DNA of 64,000 nucleotides from Allotamlana fucoidanivorans (GCF_045788535.1 NZ_CP074074.1:3720001-3784000), one strand, 5' to 3'. Shown: positions 28,583-38,988, counted from the first letter of the stretch. Made by a program: numbers and translations. Notes: generated from the letters alone by a model not told the origin.

Positions 28583-30145
28583 ATGAAACGCTACTTTTAT
28601 TTTTTCATTTTTCTTGGATTCATAACACTTTGGAGTTCATGCAGAAAAGATTTTGAATTTACACCTGCCACTGGAAATCTTCAGTTCTCCAAAGACACGG
28701 TCTATTTAGACACAGTATTCACTAATATTGGTTCTAGTACATATAATTTAAAAGTATATAATAAAAGTAATAATGACATTTCTATTCCTATAGTTAAATT
28801 AGCTTTAGGAGAAACTTCCTATTATAGGTTAAATGTGGATGGCCTAACAGGAAAAAACTTTGAAAATGTAGAAATTCTTGCAAATGACAGTCTATTTATT
28901 TTTGTAGAGTCGACCATTAATATCAATAATTTTCCTAATCCAGATGCTGCCTATTTATACACAGATCAAATTGAATTTAATACTGGAACAAATTTACAAA
29001 AGGTAGAATTGGTTACTTTGGTTAAAGATGCTGTGTTTATTTACCCTGATAGAGATGAAACTACTAAAGTTATTGAAACTTTAAAAATAAACATTGATGG
29101 CGAACTGGTTGAAACAGATTTACAAGGACGAGAATTGCTTCCTGAAGAGCTTACTTTTACTAATGAAAAACCCTATGTAATATATGGTTTCGCGGCTGTT
29201 CCAGAGAATAAAACATTAACTATTGAAGCTGGTGCGAGATTACATTTTCACGACAACTCCGGACTAATTGTTTTAAACAATGCGTCTTTACACATAAACG
29301 GTACCTATAGTACAGATCAACAAATACTGGAAAATGAGGTGATTCTTGAAGGAGATCGTTTAGAACCTGAGTTTTCTGATGTGCCAGGGCAATGGGGCAC
29401 TATTTGGCTATTTGAAGGTAGTATAAACAACCGTATTAGCTATGCTACAATAAAAAATGCCACGATTGGTGTTCTATCTGATGGTAATCTTGACACTCCT
29501 AATAATAAACTCAATTTAAGTAATACCCAAATTTATAACGCAAGTAGTTTTGGTGTTTTAGGAAGAAACACCTCTATTAAAGCTGAAAATATGGTAATAA
29601 ATAATTCAGGTTTATCTTCATTTGCTGGAACATTTGGCGGCAAGTACAACTTGACACATTGTACTATTACTAATTACTGGAATAATGGCTTTAGACAATT
29701 TCCTGCCCTATTGCTTAACAATTTTGTTTTAGACGAAGATAACAATGCTATTGTAACAGACTTAACCGAGGCCAACTTTAATAATTGTCTTATTTATGGC
29801 AATGATAATATTGAAATATTACTTGATGAACTTGAAGACGAAACCGTAAATTTCAACTTTAAATTTACCAATTGCTTAATGCGTTTTAATGATCATAGCG
29901 GAGAATTTGATAGTCCCAACTATGACTTCAATAATGTGTTGCTTTATGAAAATGTGATTTTAAATCAAAATCCAGATTTTAAAAACACAGAGCAAAACAA
30001 TATGCTTATAGGTAATGAGTCTGAAGGCATCAATAAAGGCAATATAGAGTTTGCTAGTCAAATACCTCTAGATCTTTTGAACATTAACAGAACAAGCGCT
30101 CCAGATATTGGGGCCTACCAACATACAACATTTCCTGAAGAGTAA
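28583..30145 (+). CDS. Right-handed beta-helix lipoprotein
   Basis: A 520-residue cell-surface or periplasmic lipoprotein. The signal is MKRYFYFFIFLGFITLWSSC with lipidated Cys at 20. After an N-terminal beta-sandwich region come repeats typical of parallel beta-helices (LTIEAGARLHFHDNSGLIVLNN; NRISYATIKNATIGVLSDG; INNSGLSSFAGTFGGKYNLTH). It ends with SAPDIGAYQH, common in such proteins. No catalytic polysaccharide-lyase residues could be assigned. It stands alone with its own terminator. Function unknown; carbohydrate binding is possible. Confidence 0.82.
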   Translation: MKRYFYFFIFLGFITLWSSCRKDFEFTPATGNLQFSKDTVYLDTVFTNIGSSTYNLKVYNKSNNDISIPIVKLALGETSYYRLNVDGLTGKNFENVEILANDSLFIFVESTININNFPNPDAAYLYTDQIEFNTGTNLQKVELVTLVKDAVFIYPDRDETTKVIETLKINIDGELVETDLQGRELLPEELTFTNEKPYVIYGFAAVPENKTLTIEAGARLHFHDNSGLIVLNNASLHINGTYSTDQQILENEVILEGDRLEPEFSDVPGQWGTIWLFEGSINNRISYATIKNATIGVLSDGNLDTPNNKLNLSNTQIYNASSFGVLGRNTSIKAENMVINNSGLSSFAGTFGGKYNLTHCTITNYWNNGFRQFPALLLNNFVLDEDNNAIVTDLTEANFNNCLIYGNDNIEILLDELEDETVNFNFKFTNCLMRFNDHSGEFDSPNYDFNNVLLYENVILNQNPDFKNTEQNNMLIGNESEGINKGNIEFASQIPLDLLNINRTSAPDIGAYQHTTFPEE

Positions 30146-30187
30146 AAAAGTAATACACTTAATCTTAAAATTCAAACAAGACAAACT

Positions 30188-30226
30188 AAAAAATCCTGCA
30201 CAAAACGATGCAGGATTTTATTTTAT
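30188..30226 (+). terminator. Terminator after the beta-helix gene
   Basis: AAATCCTGCA and TGCAGGATTT pair around CAAAACGA, followed by a T-rich tract. It may also serve glyA from the other side. Confidence 0.85.
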
Positions 30227-30260
30227 TGAACCCCTAGATAGATTAAAGTATAGTTCGTGC

Positions 30261-31532
30261 TTACACAAACAAAGGTTTATCCTTCATCATGGCATTCACT
30301 TTATCTTTTACCGCGTCAAGTTTTGCCTCATCTTCAAAATTGGCTACCACCTCATCTATTAAATCAACTATAGTAATCATATCTGCTTCTTTCAATCCTC
30401 TGGTAGTAACAGCTGCTGCTCCTAAACGAATACCTGATGTTACAAATGGCGATTTATCATCAAATGGCACCATATTTTTATTCACCGTAATATCTGCTTT
30501 AACTAAAGCCTGCTCAGCATCTTTTCCAGACAGGTTTTTATTACGTAAATCAATTAACATGCAATGATTGTCTGTACCTCCTGAAATAATATTATAACCT
30601 TTAGCTACCAAAGCATCAGCCATAGCAGATGCATTCTTTTTTACTTGTAATTGATAATGTAAAAACTCATCTGTTAGCGCTTCTCCAAAAGCAATAGCCT
30701 TTGCTGCTATGATATGCTCTAATGGTCCACCTTGATTTCCTGGAAACACTGCAGAATCTAATAAAGAAGACATTTTACGTAAGCTTCCATTTTTCAATTG
30801 AATACCAAACGGGTTATCAAAATCTTTACCCATCATAATCATACCACCTCTTGGTCCTCTCAATGTTTTATGCGTTGTAGTAGTTACTACATGGCAATGT
30901 GGTAGTGGATCATTTAAAATTCCTTTAGCGATTAAACCCGCAGGATGTGATATATCAGCTAATAAAATAGCACCTACACTATCGGCTATTTCTCTAAAAC
31001 GTTTAAAGTCAATATCGCGCGAATACGCTGAAGCACCCGCAATAATCAATTTAGGTTGCTCTTTTGTGGCAATTTCTTGTATTTTATCATAATTTAAAAC
31101 CCCTGTCTCCTGCTCTACACCATAAAACACAGGGTTATAAAGTTTTCCTGAAAAATTTACAGGAGAACCGTGAGTTAAATGCCCTCCATGTGACAAGTCA
31201 AAACCTAAAATTTTATCTCCTGGTTTTAAGCAAGCGTGATAAACAGCTGTATTAGCTTGACTTCCAGAATGAGGTTGCACATTTACATATTCAGCTCCAA
31301 ACAAGGTTTTTGCTCTATCTATAGCTATTTGCTCAACTTCATCAACCACTTCACATCCTCCATAATAACGCTTTCCTGGATACCCTTCGGCGTATTTATT
31401 TGTTAACACAGAGCCAGCAGCTTCCATCACTTGAGGGCTTACAAAATTCTCTGAAGCAATAAGTTCTATACCATGAAGTTGGCGTTCTTTTTCTGCTTGA
31501 ATGAGTTCAAAAATTTGTTCGTCGCGTTGCAT
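30261..31532 (-). CDS. glyA: Serine hydroxymethyltransferase
   Basis: Converts serine and tetrahydrofolate to glycine and methylene-tetrahydrofolate with PLP (cytoplasm). The 423-residue protein has the PLP-lysine motif TTTTHKTLRGPRGG and the N-terminal GIELIASENFVSPQVMEAAGS, plus SGSQANTAVYHACLKPGD, all typical. It is a single-gene unit with its own promoter. Confidence 0.98.
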   Translation of the reverse strand: MQRDEQIFELIQAEKERQLHGIELIASENFVSPQVMEAAGSVLTNKYAEGYPGKRYYGGCEVVDEVEQIAIDRAKTLFGAEYVNVQPHSGSQANTAVYHACLKPGDKILGFDLSHGGHLTHGSPVNFSGKLYNPVFYGVEQETGVLNYDKIQEIATKEQPKLIIAGASAYSRDIDFKRFREIADSVGAILLADISHPAGLIAKGILNDPLPHCHVVTTTTHKTLRGPRGGMIMMGKDFDNPFGIQLKNGSLRKMSSLLDSAVFPGNQGGPLEHIIAAKAIAFGEALTDEFLHYQLQVKKNASAMADALVAKGYNIISGGTDNHCMLIDLRNKNLSGKDAEQALVKADITVNKNMVPFDDKSPFVTSGIRLGAAAVTTRGLKEADMITIVDLIDEVVANFEDEAKLDAVKDKVNAMMKDKPLFV

Positions 31533-31559
31533 AAAATAAAATTCTGATTAAATATTCGG

Positions 31560-31593
31560 CAAAAATAATAAATACCTCAGTTAAATACACCAA
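31560..31593 (-). promoter_or_regulatory. glyA promoter
   Basis: The minus strand has TTG (31591-31593), a 23-nt spacer and TATTTTTG (31560-31567), 28 bp before the glyA ATG. Confidence 0.55.
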
Positions 31594-31731
31594 AATCTAT
31601 AGAATAAGAGTTAAGTTTTTAACGGTTTTATCAACGGTTAGATTTAATTTAGATTTTGTTTGTTTTTTTCATTTAAAATAAAAAAAATGTGTAGGTTTGA
31701 TACGAATACAATAACCTTTAAAATTAAAGTT

Positions 31732-33015
31732 ATGCCATTATCAGCTAACAATCCAGATAGAACCTCTTGGTTACATGTAGATAAAAATTCAGATTTTCCA
31801 ATTCAAAATATCCCTTTTGGCGTTTTCTTAACACGTGATGATATTATCACTATTGGTACTCGTATTGGCGATACCGCAATTGACCTTGGAGCATTACACC
31901 AGCTTGGATATTTTAAAGGGATTCCTCTAACTGATGATATTTTTCTTCAAGATACTTTAAATGATTTTATAGCCGATGGAAGAAAAACTTGGCGCGCAGT
32001 GAGAAATCGTATCGCTGAAATTTTTGATGCTGAAAATGATACTTTAAAAAATAATACAAAACACAAGAAAACCATTCTTTTTAGGCTAGATGAAATTGAA
32101 ATGCAATTACCAGTTCAAATTGGTGATTACACAGATTTTTACTCGAGTAAGGAACACGCCACCAATGTGGGCTCTATGTTTAGAGATCCAGACAATGCTT
32201 TATTGCCTAATTGGCTACATATACCCGTTGCTTATCATAGCAGAAGTTCTTCAGTTATTCCATCTGGAATTCCAATACACAGACCGCAGGGACAAACCTT
32301 ACCACATGGCTCTAGCGAACCTGTTTTTGGTCCAAGTAAATTAGTTGACTTTGAACTTGAAATGGCTTTCATTACAACCGACGCCAATGATTTAGGAGAA
32401 CCAATTCCTATTCATGAAGCTGAAGAATATATTTTCGGACTCGTGCTTTTAAATGATTGGAGTGCGCGTGATATTCAAAAATGGGAATATGCACCTCTTG
32501 GTCCGTTCTTAGCTAAAAACTTTGCCTCTTCTATTTCGCCGTGGATTGTAACGCTTGATGCTTTAGAACCTTTCCGTGTTGAAAGTCCTAAACCCATTAA
32601 ACCTCAACTTGATTACTTAAAATATAAAGGAAAAAAAAGTTATGATATTCAATTAGAAGTAGCTATTCAACCTAAAGGAGCCAAAGAAACTATAGTGAGT
32701 AAATCTAACTTTAAATACATGTATTGGAATATGGTACAACAATTGGCTCATCATACAGTAAATGGATGTCCTGTTAACTCTGGTGACATGATGGGTAGTG
32801 GTACTATTTCTGGCCCAACAGAAGCCAGCTATGGCTCCATGTTAGAACTAACTTGGAAAGGTGAAAAACCTATTAAAATGACTGATGGAACAGAGCGTAA
32901 ATTCATAAATGATTATGATACCGTGATTATGCGTGGTCATTGTGAAAAAGATGGTACAAGAATTGGATTTGGAGAAGTCTCTACAAAATTACTTCCTGTA
33001 TTTAGCAAAAAGTAG
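31732..33015 (+). CDS. fahA: Fumarylacetoacetase
   Basis: Hydrolyses fumarylacetoacetate to fumarate and acetoacetate, the last step of tyrosine breakdown. From ATG 31732 the protein is 427 residues, the usual length, and starts MPLSANNPDRTSWL like its family. The catalytic domain carries DFYSSKEHATNVG and LLNDWSARDIQKWEYAPLGP with the metal-binding acids. An earlier in-frame ATG at 31660 adds 24 unrelated residues and lies ahead of a TAGGTTTG box (31692-31699), so it was not used. The gene stands alone; no other tyrosine-catabolic gene is in view. Confidence 0.95.
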   Translation: MPLSANNPDRTSWLHVDKNSDFPIQNIPFGVFLTRDDIITIGTRIGDTAIDLGALHQLGYFKGIPLTDDIFLQDTLNDFIADGRKTWRAVRNRIAEIFDAENDTLKNNTKHKKTILFRLDEIEMQLPVQIGDYTDFYSSKEHATNVGSMFRDPDNALLPNWLHIPVAYHSRSSSVIPSGIPIHRPQGQTLPHGSSEPVFGPSKLVDFELEMAFITTDANDLGEPIPIHEAEEYIFGLVLLNDWSARDIQKWEYAPLGPFLAKNFASSISPWIVTLDALEPFRVESPKPIKPQLDYLKYKGKKSYDIQLEVAIQPKGAKETIVSKSNFKYMYWNMVQQLAHHTVNGCPVNSGDMMGSGTISGPTEASYGSMLELTWKGEKPIKMTDGTERKFINDYDTVIMRGHCEKDGTRIGFGEVSTKLLPVFSKK

Positions 33016-33138
33016 CTTAATTCTTTCTTTTTTGAAATATTTTTTACGTTTTATCGGATTTATTAGTTTTTCATCCGATTGTTTCGTATTTTGGCACCAC
33101 TATTGACAAGGTAAGCCCATAACCAAAATACTTGACCT

Positions 33139-34314
33139 ATGAAAAAACTAATACTTCTTTTATTTACTGTGATGATTGCTTATGCGTGCAGTACGCGTAA
33201 ACAAGTAGAACGTGCCGTAAATACAGGCAACTATGACCACGCTATTCAAACCGCCTTAAAAAAACTGAGAACCAATAAGGATAAAAAGCGTAATCAGGAT
33301 TATGTTATCATGCTTCAAGATGCTTACTACAAAGTGGTTGAACGCGATTTAGGTTCTATTGCTCATTTAAAAAAGGATAATAACCCAGAAGCCTATAGAA
33401 ATATTTATGAGCTTTATACAGGATTAGATGGCAGACAGGAGTCTATAAAACCTCTTATACCTCTATATATAGATGACCAACCAGTAGTTTTCGAATTCAA
33501 TAATTATAGTGATGCTATTCTTGATGCCAAGAACAAAGTATCTAGCTACTATTATCAAAAGGGGCTAGCCTTATTAAACGCAAAAGACAAACAATCTATT
33601 AGAGAAGCATATAACACTTTAGAATATATTGAAAACATTAACCCAAATTATAAAGATACGCCTAATCTTTTAAACGAAGCCCATGAACGTGGAACAGATT
33701 ATATCTTGGTTTCTATAAATAATGAAACCGAACAAATGATTCCTGAAAAACTTGAAGCCGACTTACTAAGCATGGACACTTACGGTATTAATAAGTTTTG
33801 GAGTGTTTATCATGTAAACAAAATAAAAGATCTTAATTATGATTACACGCTACAGCTTAACCTAAAACAAATCAACGTTTCTCCTGAGCGCATCACGGAG
33901 CGTGAATTTGTTAGAGAAAAAGAGGTTAAAGACGGTTGGCAGTACGCCTATGATGAAAAAGGTAACGTAGCAAAAGACAGCCTTGGAAACGACATTAAAG
34001 TTGATAAAATAGTAAAAGTTACATGTCGTTATTTTGAAACGATTCAAACAAAAACCTCTCAAGTTATTGGTGATGTTGTTTATAAAGACTTAAAAACAAA
34101 TCAAATATTAGATAAATTCCCTGTAAATAGTGAATTTGTATTCGAATACATTTTTGCGACTTCTAAAGGAGATAGGCGCGCTTTACTCCCTGATGATATT
34201 GGCTATTTAGAACATCGCAGAGTACCTTTTCCTAATAACGAACAAATGGTTTATGACACAGGAGAAGACTTAAAGCTTAAACTTAAACAAATTATTAATT
34301 CCTATAGGATTTAA
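33139..34314 (+). CDS. Hypothetical lipoprotein of Flavobacteriia type
   Basis: Not recognised as a named family. The signal MKKLILLLFTVMIAYAC gives a lipidated Cys at 17. The N-terminal half is helical with repeat-like features (GNYDHAIQTALKKLRTNKDK; GLALLNAKDKQSIREAYNTLEYIEN), suggesting degenerate TPRs. The C-terminal half is beta-rich. It is monocistronic, between fumarylacetoacetase and a bidirectional terminator. A hairpin (ATCGGAT/ATCCGAT, 33053-33079) upstream may be a weak terminator of the preceding gene. Confidence 0.75.
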   Translation: MKKLILLLFTVMIAYACSTRKQVERAVNTGNYDHAIQTALKKLRTNKDKKRNQDYVIMLQDAYYKVVERDLGSIAHLKKDNNPEAYRNIYELYTGLDGRQESIKPLIPLYIDDQPVVFEFNNYSDAILDAKNKVSSYYYQKGLALLNAKDKQSIREAYNTLEYIENINPNYKDTPNLLNEAHERGTDYILVSINNETEQMIPEKLEADLLSMDTYGINKFWSVYHVNKIKDLNYDYTLQLNLKQINVSPERITEREFVREKEVKDGWQYAYDEKGNVAKDSLGNDIKVDKIVKVTCRYFETIQTKTSQVIGDVVYKDLKTNQILDKFPVNSEFVFEYIFATSKGDRRALLPDDIGYLEHRRVPFPNNEQMVYDTGEDLKLKLKQIINSYRI

Positions 34315-34315
34315 C

Positions 34316-34352
34316 GTATTAAAGCCTTTAACTAACCGTTAAAGGCTTTTTA
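34316..34352 (+). terminator. Bidirectional terminator between convergent genes
   Basis: AAAGCCTTTAAC and GTTAAAGGCTTT pair around TAACC, with T-tracts on both strands. Confidence 0.85.
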
Positions 34353-34359
34353 TGCTATA

Positions 34360-36045
34360 TTAAAAAGGAGCCGAGCAATGGACAGTAAGTTCTTCCTTCA
34401 AAATGGGATGCTTAAATGTTATACGTTCCGCATGGAGATGTAACCTATCCAATTTTGTTCCATACAAATCATCGCCTAGTATAGGCGTTTTTAATCCGTT
34501 TTGATGAGCCGCATGTACCCTGAGCTGATGTGTTCGCCCTGTAATGGGATAAAAATAAACCCTTGTTTTCCCATCTTCAACCGTAATCACTTCAAATTTG
34601 GTTTTAGCTAGTTTTCCATGTTTATAACAAACTAATTGCTGTGGTCTATTATCCAAATCAACCCGCAAAGGCAAATCTATAACACCTTCTTTTTGCTCTA
34701 TAACACCATCTAAAAGGGCTATATAACGCTTCTTTACCGTACGTTCAATAAATTGTTTTTGCAGCTGCTTATGTACACGCATGTTTTTAGCAACTAACAA
34801 AAGACCAGATGTAGACATATCTAACCGATGTACTAACAAAGGGCCCGTTGCATGTGGCAAATACTGCTTCATCTTAGTGTAAACAGACTCTTGTATGCGC
34901 TTACCTGGAACCGAAAGAAATTCATGAGGCTTGTTTACCAGTAATAAATAATCATCTTCAAACACAATATCCAAATCTTCATTGTAATGAGGTATTTGTA
35001 AAATAGGATTATTGTCTACCTGTAACCCTTTCATCATATGCCCTAAAATAGGTTCGCATTTACTTCTACATGACGGATAAAATTGCTTGTGTTTTCTAAC
35101 TTCTGATTTTGGGGACACCCCCCACCAAAACTCAGCCATAGCTAAAGGCTCTAAATGATTCTGATATGCATATTGAAACAGTTTAGGTGCTGCACATTCA
35201 CCCGAACCTGCTGGAGGAATGGGTGTTACTGTATCCCTAAAAATATCAAGCAAACTACATTCTTCTCCATTCGCATTTAAAAATCTATACTGCTGGTGTA
35301 ATTGAGATTGAAGCGTAGCTGATAATGCCGCCCTTTTTTGCTTTAATGCATCTATTGGAAGTTTCATAACGCTTAATTCTTTTTCAAGAGTCTCCTGTTT
35401 ATATTTCCAATGGCGTTTAAATTGTTTTAACTCAATCTGAAGCTTTTTACTGGCTTCACTCAACAATTCATTGAAAGCAGCATATTCGGTATCTAACATT
35501 ACCTGTTTTGCTACTGCCCTTTCTTGATCTCGATGTTTTTTTTCAGACTTAATATTTTGCTTCAGCTCAAGTAATTCTGTTTGGTATCGCACTTCAGCAT
35601 CTTTAATATTCTTTTGAGCTAATGCAAATTCCTTTGAAGCTTCCATAGTCTTTATTTCAGCATTAAACCGATTTAATGTAGCTTCTCCTTTTTTATAAAA
35701 CCCTGCTTGATTTAGCGTATTATAAATTGTAGGAACAAATCCTTTTATATCATTGCTTTCTGCCAATTTACCCGAAAAAGCCGCTAGGTAACCCAACTTA
35801 TTTGCTTCATTTTTCACTACCATGACCCCAAACATTTTACCTATAGGATTTCCCTTTAAAGTACTATTTAAGCCAAAATTATGTACAAAATCAGTTTGTG
35901 TTTCTAAATATTGCTGTACATCTTGAGCGGCCATAATACATAAAGGGTGTGGCTCATAGTAAAATGGAAACGTAAACTTTTCAGGCAATTCTGGTAATTC
36001 TGTAACACGGAACTCATGAAAATAAGAAGCAGAAAACAAAGGCAT
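34360..36045 (-). CDS. RluA-family pseudouridine synthase, long form
   Basis: Isomerises uridine to pseudouridine in structured RNA. The 561-residue protein has a C-terminal catalytic domain (about 350-561) with the motif VHRLDMSTSGLLLVAK, whose Asp is the nucleophile, and the end-motif TGRTHQLRVHAA. The N-terminal 350 residues, rich in charged coiled-coil (about 130-235), are not found in short RluA or TruC. Long proteins of this form occur in Bacteroidota and some gammaproteobacteria. Cysteines in SCRSKCEPILGHMMKG may bind metal. The RNA target cannot be read from the sequence. Confidence 0.9.
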   Translation of the reverse strand: MPLFSASYFHEFRVTELPELPEKFTFPFYYEPHPLCIMAAQDVQQYLETQTDFVHNFGLNSTLKGNPIGKMFGVMVVKNEANKLGYLAAFSGKLAESNDIKGFVPTIYNTLNQAGFYKKGEATLNRFNAEIKTMEASKEFALAQKNIKDAEVRYQTELLELKQNIKSEKKHRDQERAVAKQVMLDTEYAAFNELLSEASKKLQIELKQFKRHWKYKQETLEKELSVMKLPIDALKQKRAALSATLQSQLHQQYRFLNANGEECSLLDIFRDTVTPIPPAGSGECAAPKLFQYAYQNHLEPLAMAEFWWGVSPKSEVRKHKQFYPSCRSKCEPILGHMMKGLQVDNNPILQIPHYNEDLDIVFEDDYLLLVNKPHEFLSVPGKRIQESVYTKMKQYLPHATGPLLVHRLDMSTSGLLLVAKNMRVHKQLQKQFIERTVKKRYIALLDGVIEQKEGVIDLPLRVDLDNRPQQLVCYKHGKLAKTKFEVITVEDGKTRVYFYPITGRTHQLRVHAAHQNGLKTPILGDDLYGTKLDRLHLHAERITFKHPILKEELTVHCSAPF

Positions 36046-36106
36046 TTAGGTTTCAGTTTTAGGATAAGGCAAAGAAACAACTTTAAAAATATTTACTAAA
36101 GTGATG

Positions 36107-36505
36107 TCAATATTTTCCGCTAGAAATTACAGGCAAACCTTTGGTTGGTCTATTGTAGATATATACCCATGCCTTCAGTTTCCTTTTATCAAATAACCAA
36201 GCCTCAACAAGAATGCGTTTGTATAAATCTGGAACATCAGACTGCTCATTAATACCTTCATAATCATCTAAAACGTTAAATACAGTACTAGCGTGATATA
36301 ATTGATACACACTACCATATACCTTATCTGCTGGGGCATCACTTAAAATAGCTCCAGGATAGTGCGCCACTTGAAATAACTTGCCTTGAAAATACCCATC
36401 ACCTATACAATGAGAGTGAGATGCCAAAAAACGTGACATCTCATTATCTGCTTGTTTTAATAGTGTACCATATACAAATAAGAAATCATGACCCAAACAA
36501 TTCAT
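36107..36505 (-). CDS. Gamma-glutamylcyclotransferase family protein
   Basis: Members release 5-oxoproline (pyroglutamate) from gamma-glutamyl compounds. The 132-residue AIG2/GGCT-like protein starts with the substrate-binding motif FVYGTLLKQ and has the presumed catalytic Glu in LDDYEGI, then YKRILVEAWL and AWVYIYNR. It follows the DUF885 gene by 6 bp in one operon. A complete 5-oxoprolinase operon lies 8 kb away in this window, which could consume the product. Confidence 0.85.
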   Translation of the reverse strand: MNCLGHDFLFVYGTLLKQADNEMSRFLASHSHCIGDGYFQGKLFQVAHYPGAILSDAPADKVYGSVYQLYHASTVFNVLDDYEGINEQSDVPDLYKRILVEAWLFDKRKLKAWVYIYNRPTKGLPVISSGKY

Positions 36506-36511
36506 AATGCC

Positions 36512-38299
36512 TTACGGTTGCAATTGGGCATCAATCCAACGATTAATCTTTTCCTCTAGCAACTGTAACGGTATACAACCTGTTTCTAACACCTCATTAT
36601 GAAACGCTCTAATATCAAATGCTTCACCAAGTTTTTCTTCTCCACGTTGGCGTAACTCTATCAGCTTTAATTGCCCAATTTTATAAGAGAGTGCTTGTCC
36701 TGGATTGGCCATATAACGTTCAATTTCACTAATGATATCGTTCTTTGCTTCGGCCTCATTCTCTAAAGAAAATTGAATAGCCTGTTCCCTTGTCCACCCC
36801 TTAGCATGTATGCCCGTATCAACCACCAAACGAATAGCACGATGCATTTCAGAGCTTAACATACCAAAATATTGATATGGATCTTTATAAAGTCCTAGCT
36901 CTTTACCCAAAGATTCGGTATAAAGTGCCCACCCTTCACCATAAGCGCTATACCACAAAGTTTTTCTAAACTCTGGAAGTTCTTCATTTTCCTGTGCTAA
37001 AGATATTTGAAAATGATGCCCGGGTATAGCCTCATGTAAAAACAAATCCTCCTTATCAAAAATATTATATTGTTCTACGTCTGGTATAGGCGTATAGAAA
37101 ATACCTGGTCTTGTTCCATCAAGCGACCCTGGACTGTAATTGGCTGCGACCGATTTTTCTCTGAATGGTTCCGTTCTTCTTACCTCAAACGGTGTTTTAG
37201 GTTGCTTTGAAAAAAGTTGATCTATTTGAGGTTTCATCACCGCATAAATACTATCATAAAATGCAATAACCTGTGACCGTTCTGTAAAAGGCATAAAGGC
37301 TTTATTTGTTCTGATGTGCTCAAAAAAGGCAAAAAGATCTCCTTTAAAACCCACCTTAGTCATAACCTTGCTCATTTCTGTACGAATGCGAGCAACTTCC
37401 TGCAAACCCAATTCATGAATAGCATCAGCCGTCATATTGGTTGTAGTATACCGCTTTATTTGGTGTGTATAATAGGCTTTCCCTAGTGGCGTATCGGCAA
37501 TACCATGAGTTTCTCTTCCAGCTGGTAAATATTCATCTTTTAGAAATTTTACCATATCCTCATGAACTGGTTTAACTTTATGATTGACCATATTTGTATA
37601 GGCCTCAACAAGCTTCTCTTTATCGCTTTCACTGAAAGATTCTGGAAAATTAAGAACAGGTGCATAATACAAATGTTCGTTTACATGACTTGTTGCTAAA
37701 CCCTCAAATTGCGGAATTACTTTTACTATTAACGGTTTTGGTAAAACATAACCCGTTTTCATACCCTCGCGCATATTTTTTTTAGCAGCCTCAAGCCATA
37801 TTAAATAGTCATCTACGCGTTTAAGCCAATTTTCATAATCCTTAACAGTATGAAAAGGTTGCGCATTTTTTGCGCTGGCATAACCGTTAACATCTAAATT
37901 CATTGACCACATTTGATCTATAGGCATTAAATCCTTTTTAAAAGTCATACCCTCTAAATTAATTGTGATGTCCCAAGTCAAAACATCTTTACTCATTTGC
38001 TCTACATCAGATAGTTGTGTAGCATCAATGTCTTTTAAAGCTGATTTATACTTTTCATAATAAGATTGCTTTTCCATTTTAAAAGCCTCTGATAAGGTAT
38101 TTGGAAACTGGTCATTATAGGTAGCTATACCAGCATCAGTAGCCTTCTTCACATCAAAAGCTAAGCCTTCGTTGTAGTAATCTTTTAAAAGCTGAGCTAG
38201 TTGTTCTGGTGCTGGAGATTCTTCGGGTGTATTCTCTTGTTCATTTTTACATGCAACACTAAGAAAAACGCAAGCAATCAAAAGTAAGTTTCGTACCAT
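36512..38299 (-). CDS. DUF885 family lipoprotein (putative metallopeptidase-like)
   Basis: A 595-residue protein with lipoprotein signal MVRNLLLIACVFLSVAC (Cys at 17). The DUF885 family has a thermolysin-like HExxH-type core; here FLHEAIPGHHFQISLAQE supplies the histidines and glutamate, and SAYGEGWALYTESLG the following glutamate. The exact reaction is not known, though similarity to carboxypeptidase-like metalloproteases suggests peptide hydrolysis in the periplasm. It is co-transcribed with the cyclotransferase downstream (6-bp gap). Confidence 0.88.
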   Translation of the reverse strand: MVRNLLLIACVFLSVACKNEQENTPEESPAPEQLAQLLKDYYNEGLAFDVKKATDAGIATYNDQFPNTLSEAFKMEKQSYYEKYKSALKDIDATQLSDVEQMSKDVLTWDITINLEGMTFKKDLMPIDQMWSMNLDVNGYASAKNAQPFHTVKDYENWLKRVDDYLIWLEAAKKNMREGMKTGYVLPKPLIVKVIPQFEGLATSHVNEHLYYAPVLNFPESFSESDKEKLVEAYTNMVNHKVKPVHEDMVKFLKDEYLPAGRETHGIADTPLGKAYYTHQIKRYTTTNMTADAIHELGLQEVARIRTEMSKVMTKVGFKGDLFAFFEHIRTNKAFMPFTERSQVIAFYDSIYAVMKPQIDQLFSKQPKTPFEVRRTEPFREKSVAANYSPGSLDGTRPGIFYTPIPDVEQYNIFDKEDLFLHEAIPGHHFQISLAQENEELPEFRKTLWYSAYGEGWALYTESLGKELGLYKDPYQYFGMLSSEMHRAIRLVVDTGIHAKGWTREQAIQFSLENEAEAKNDIISEIERYMANPGQALSYKIGQLKLIELRQRGEEKLGEAFDIRAFHNEVLETGCIPLQLLEEKINRWIDAQLQP

Positions 38300-38393
38300 T
38301 ATAACATATTTGTAATTAATAATACCTTAAAAATACAAATATGAAACTACTTTAACGAAAGAATATATTTTTTTACAGGTAATCAACCCGTTA

Positions 38394-38783
38394 TTAGAAA
38401 ACGAATTGTTCTAAATTAATTTCGTTTATAGCACCGTGCGACTCATATGCCACAACACGTCCGTTGGCAATAACTAATAGTTGCGGCGACTCATGTATCA
38501 CTTGAAATGTATTTGCTACCTCATTTGAAATCTCTCTATAATTTAAGAGATCTAAATAATATAAATCGAAATCATATACATTATCATAAGCCTTAACAAA
38601 TTGATTCATAACCATGCTACTAATTCCGCAACGTGTAGAATGCTTAAAAAGCAACTGAGTTTTATGTTTAGAACGCTCTTTGATATCCTCTAGTTGACTT
38701 AAATGAGTTAACGGAACCCAAGGCAATTCCTTTTCTTTTCTGGGTTCGGTCGTTTTTCCAAATATTTTATTAAGTAAATTCAT
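38394..38783 (-). CDS. ytxJ: Bacillithiol-system redox-active protein YtxJ
   Basis: A thioredoxin-fold monothiol protein of 129 residues, likely acting in bacillithiol-dependent de-thiolation in the cytoplasm. The single-cysteine active site is in HSTRCGISSMVMNQF; the cis-proline region is ESPQLLVIANG. The family (DUF2847) is found in bacillithiol producers, which include Flavobacteriia. It is monocistronic and divergent from clpB. Confidence 0.92.
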   Translation of the reverse strand: MNLLNKIFGKTTEPRKEKELPWVPLTHLSQLEDIKERSKHKTQLLFKHSTRCGISSMVMNQFVKAYDNVYDFDLYYLDLLNYREISNEVANTFQVIHESPQLLVIANGRVVAYESHGAINEINLEQFVF

Positions 38784-38988
38784 TCAATATATCTTTCTTT
38801 TACAATTTTTTAAAACACAATAATTTCAGTCGAAACCATTCTCATTACTTACAAACCGACAAAAAGTCACAAAAATTCTATTCTAAAAAGACATTTTGTC
38901 TTACATTTCTTATTGGTAGGATTATTGACCTTAAGTGGGTGTAAAAGTAAAATAATCAACTCTATAACAAGAGAAAAAAAAGAAAGAA

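Noticed and set aside
31660..31731. Longer start of fumarylacetoacetase at 31660
   Set aside because: The extra residues are unlike the family, and a probable -7 box (31692-31699) lies within this stretch.
33053..33079. Hairpin ATCGGAT/ATCCGAT as terminator of fumarylacetoacetase
   Set aside because: The loop is long and the T-tract is interrupted, so it was not listed as a separate feature.
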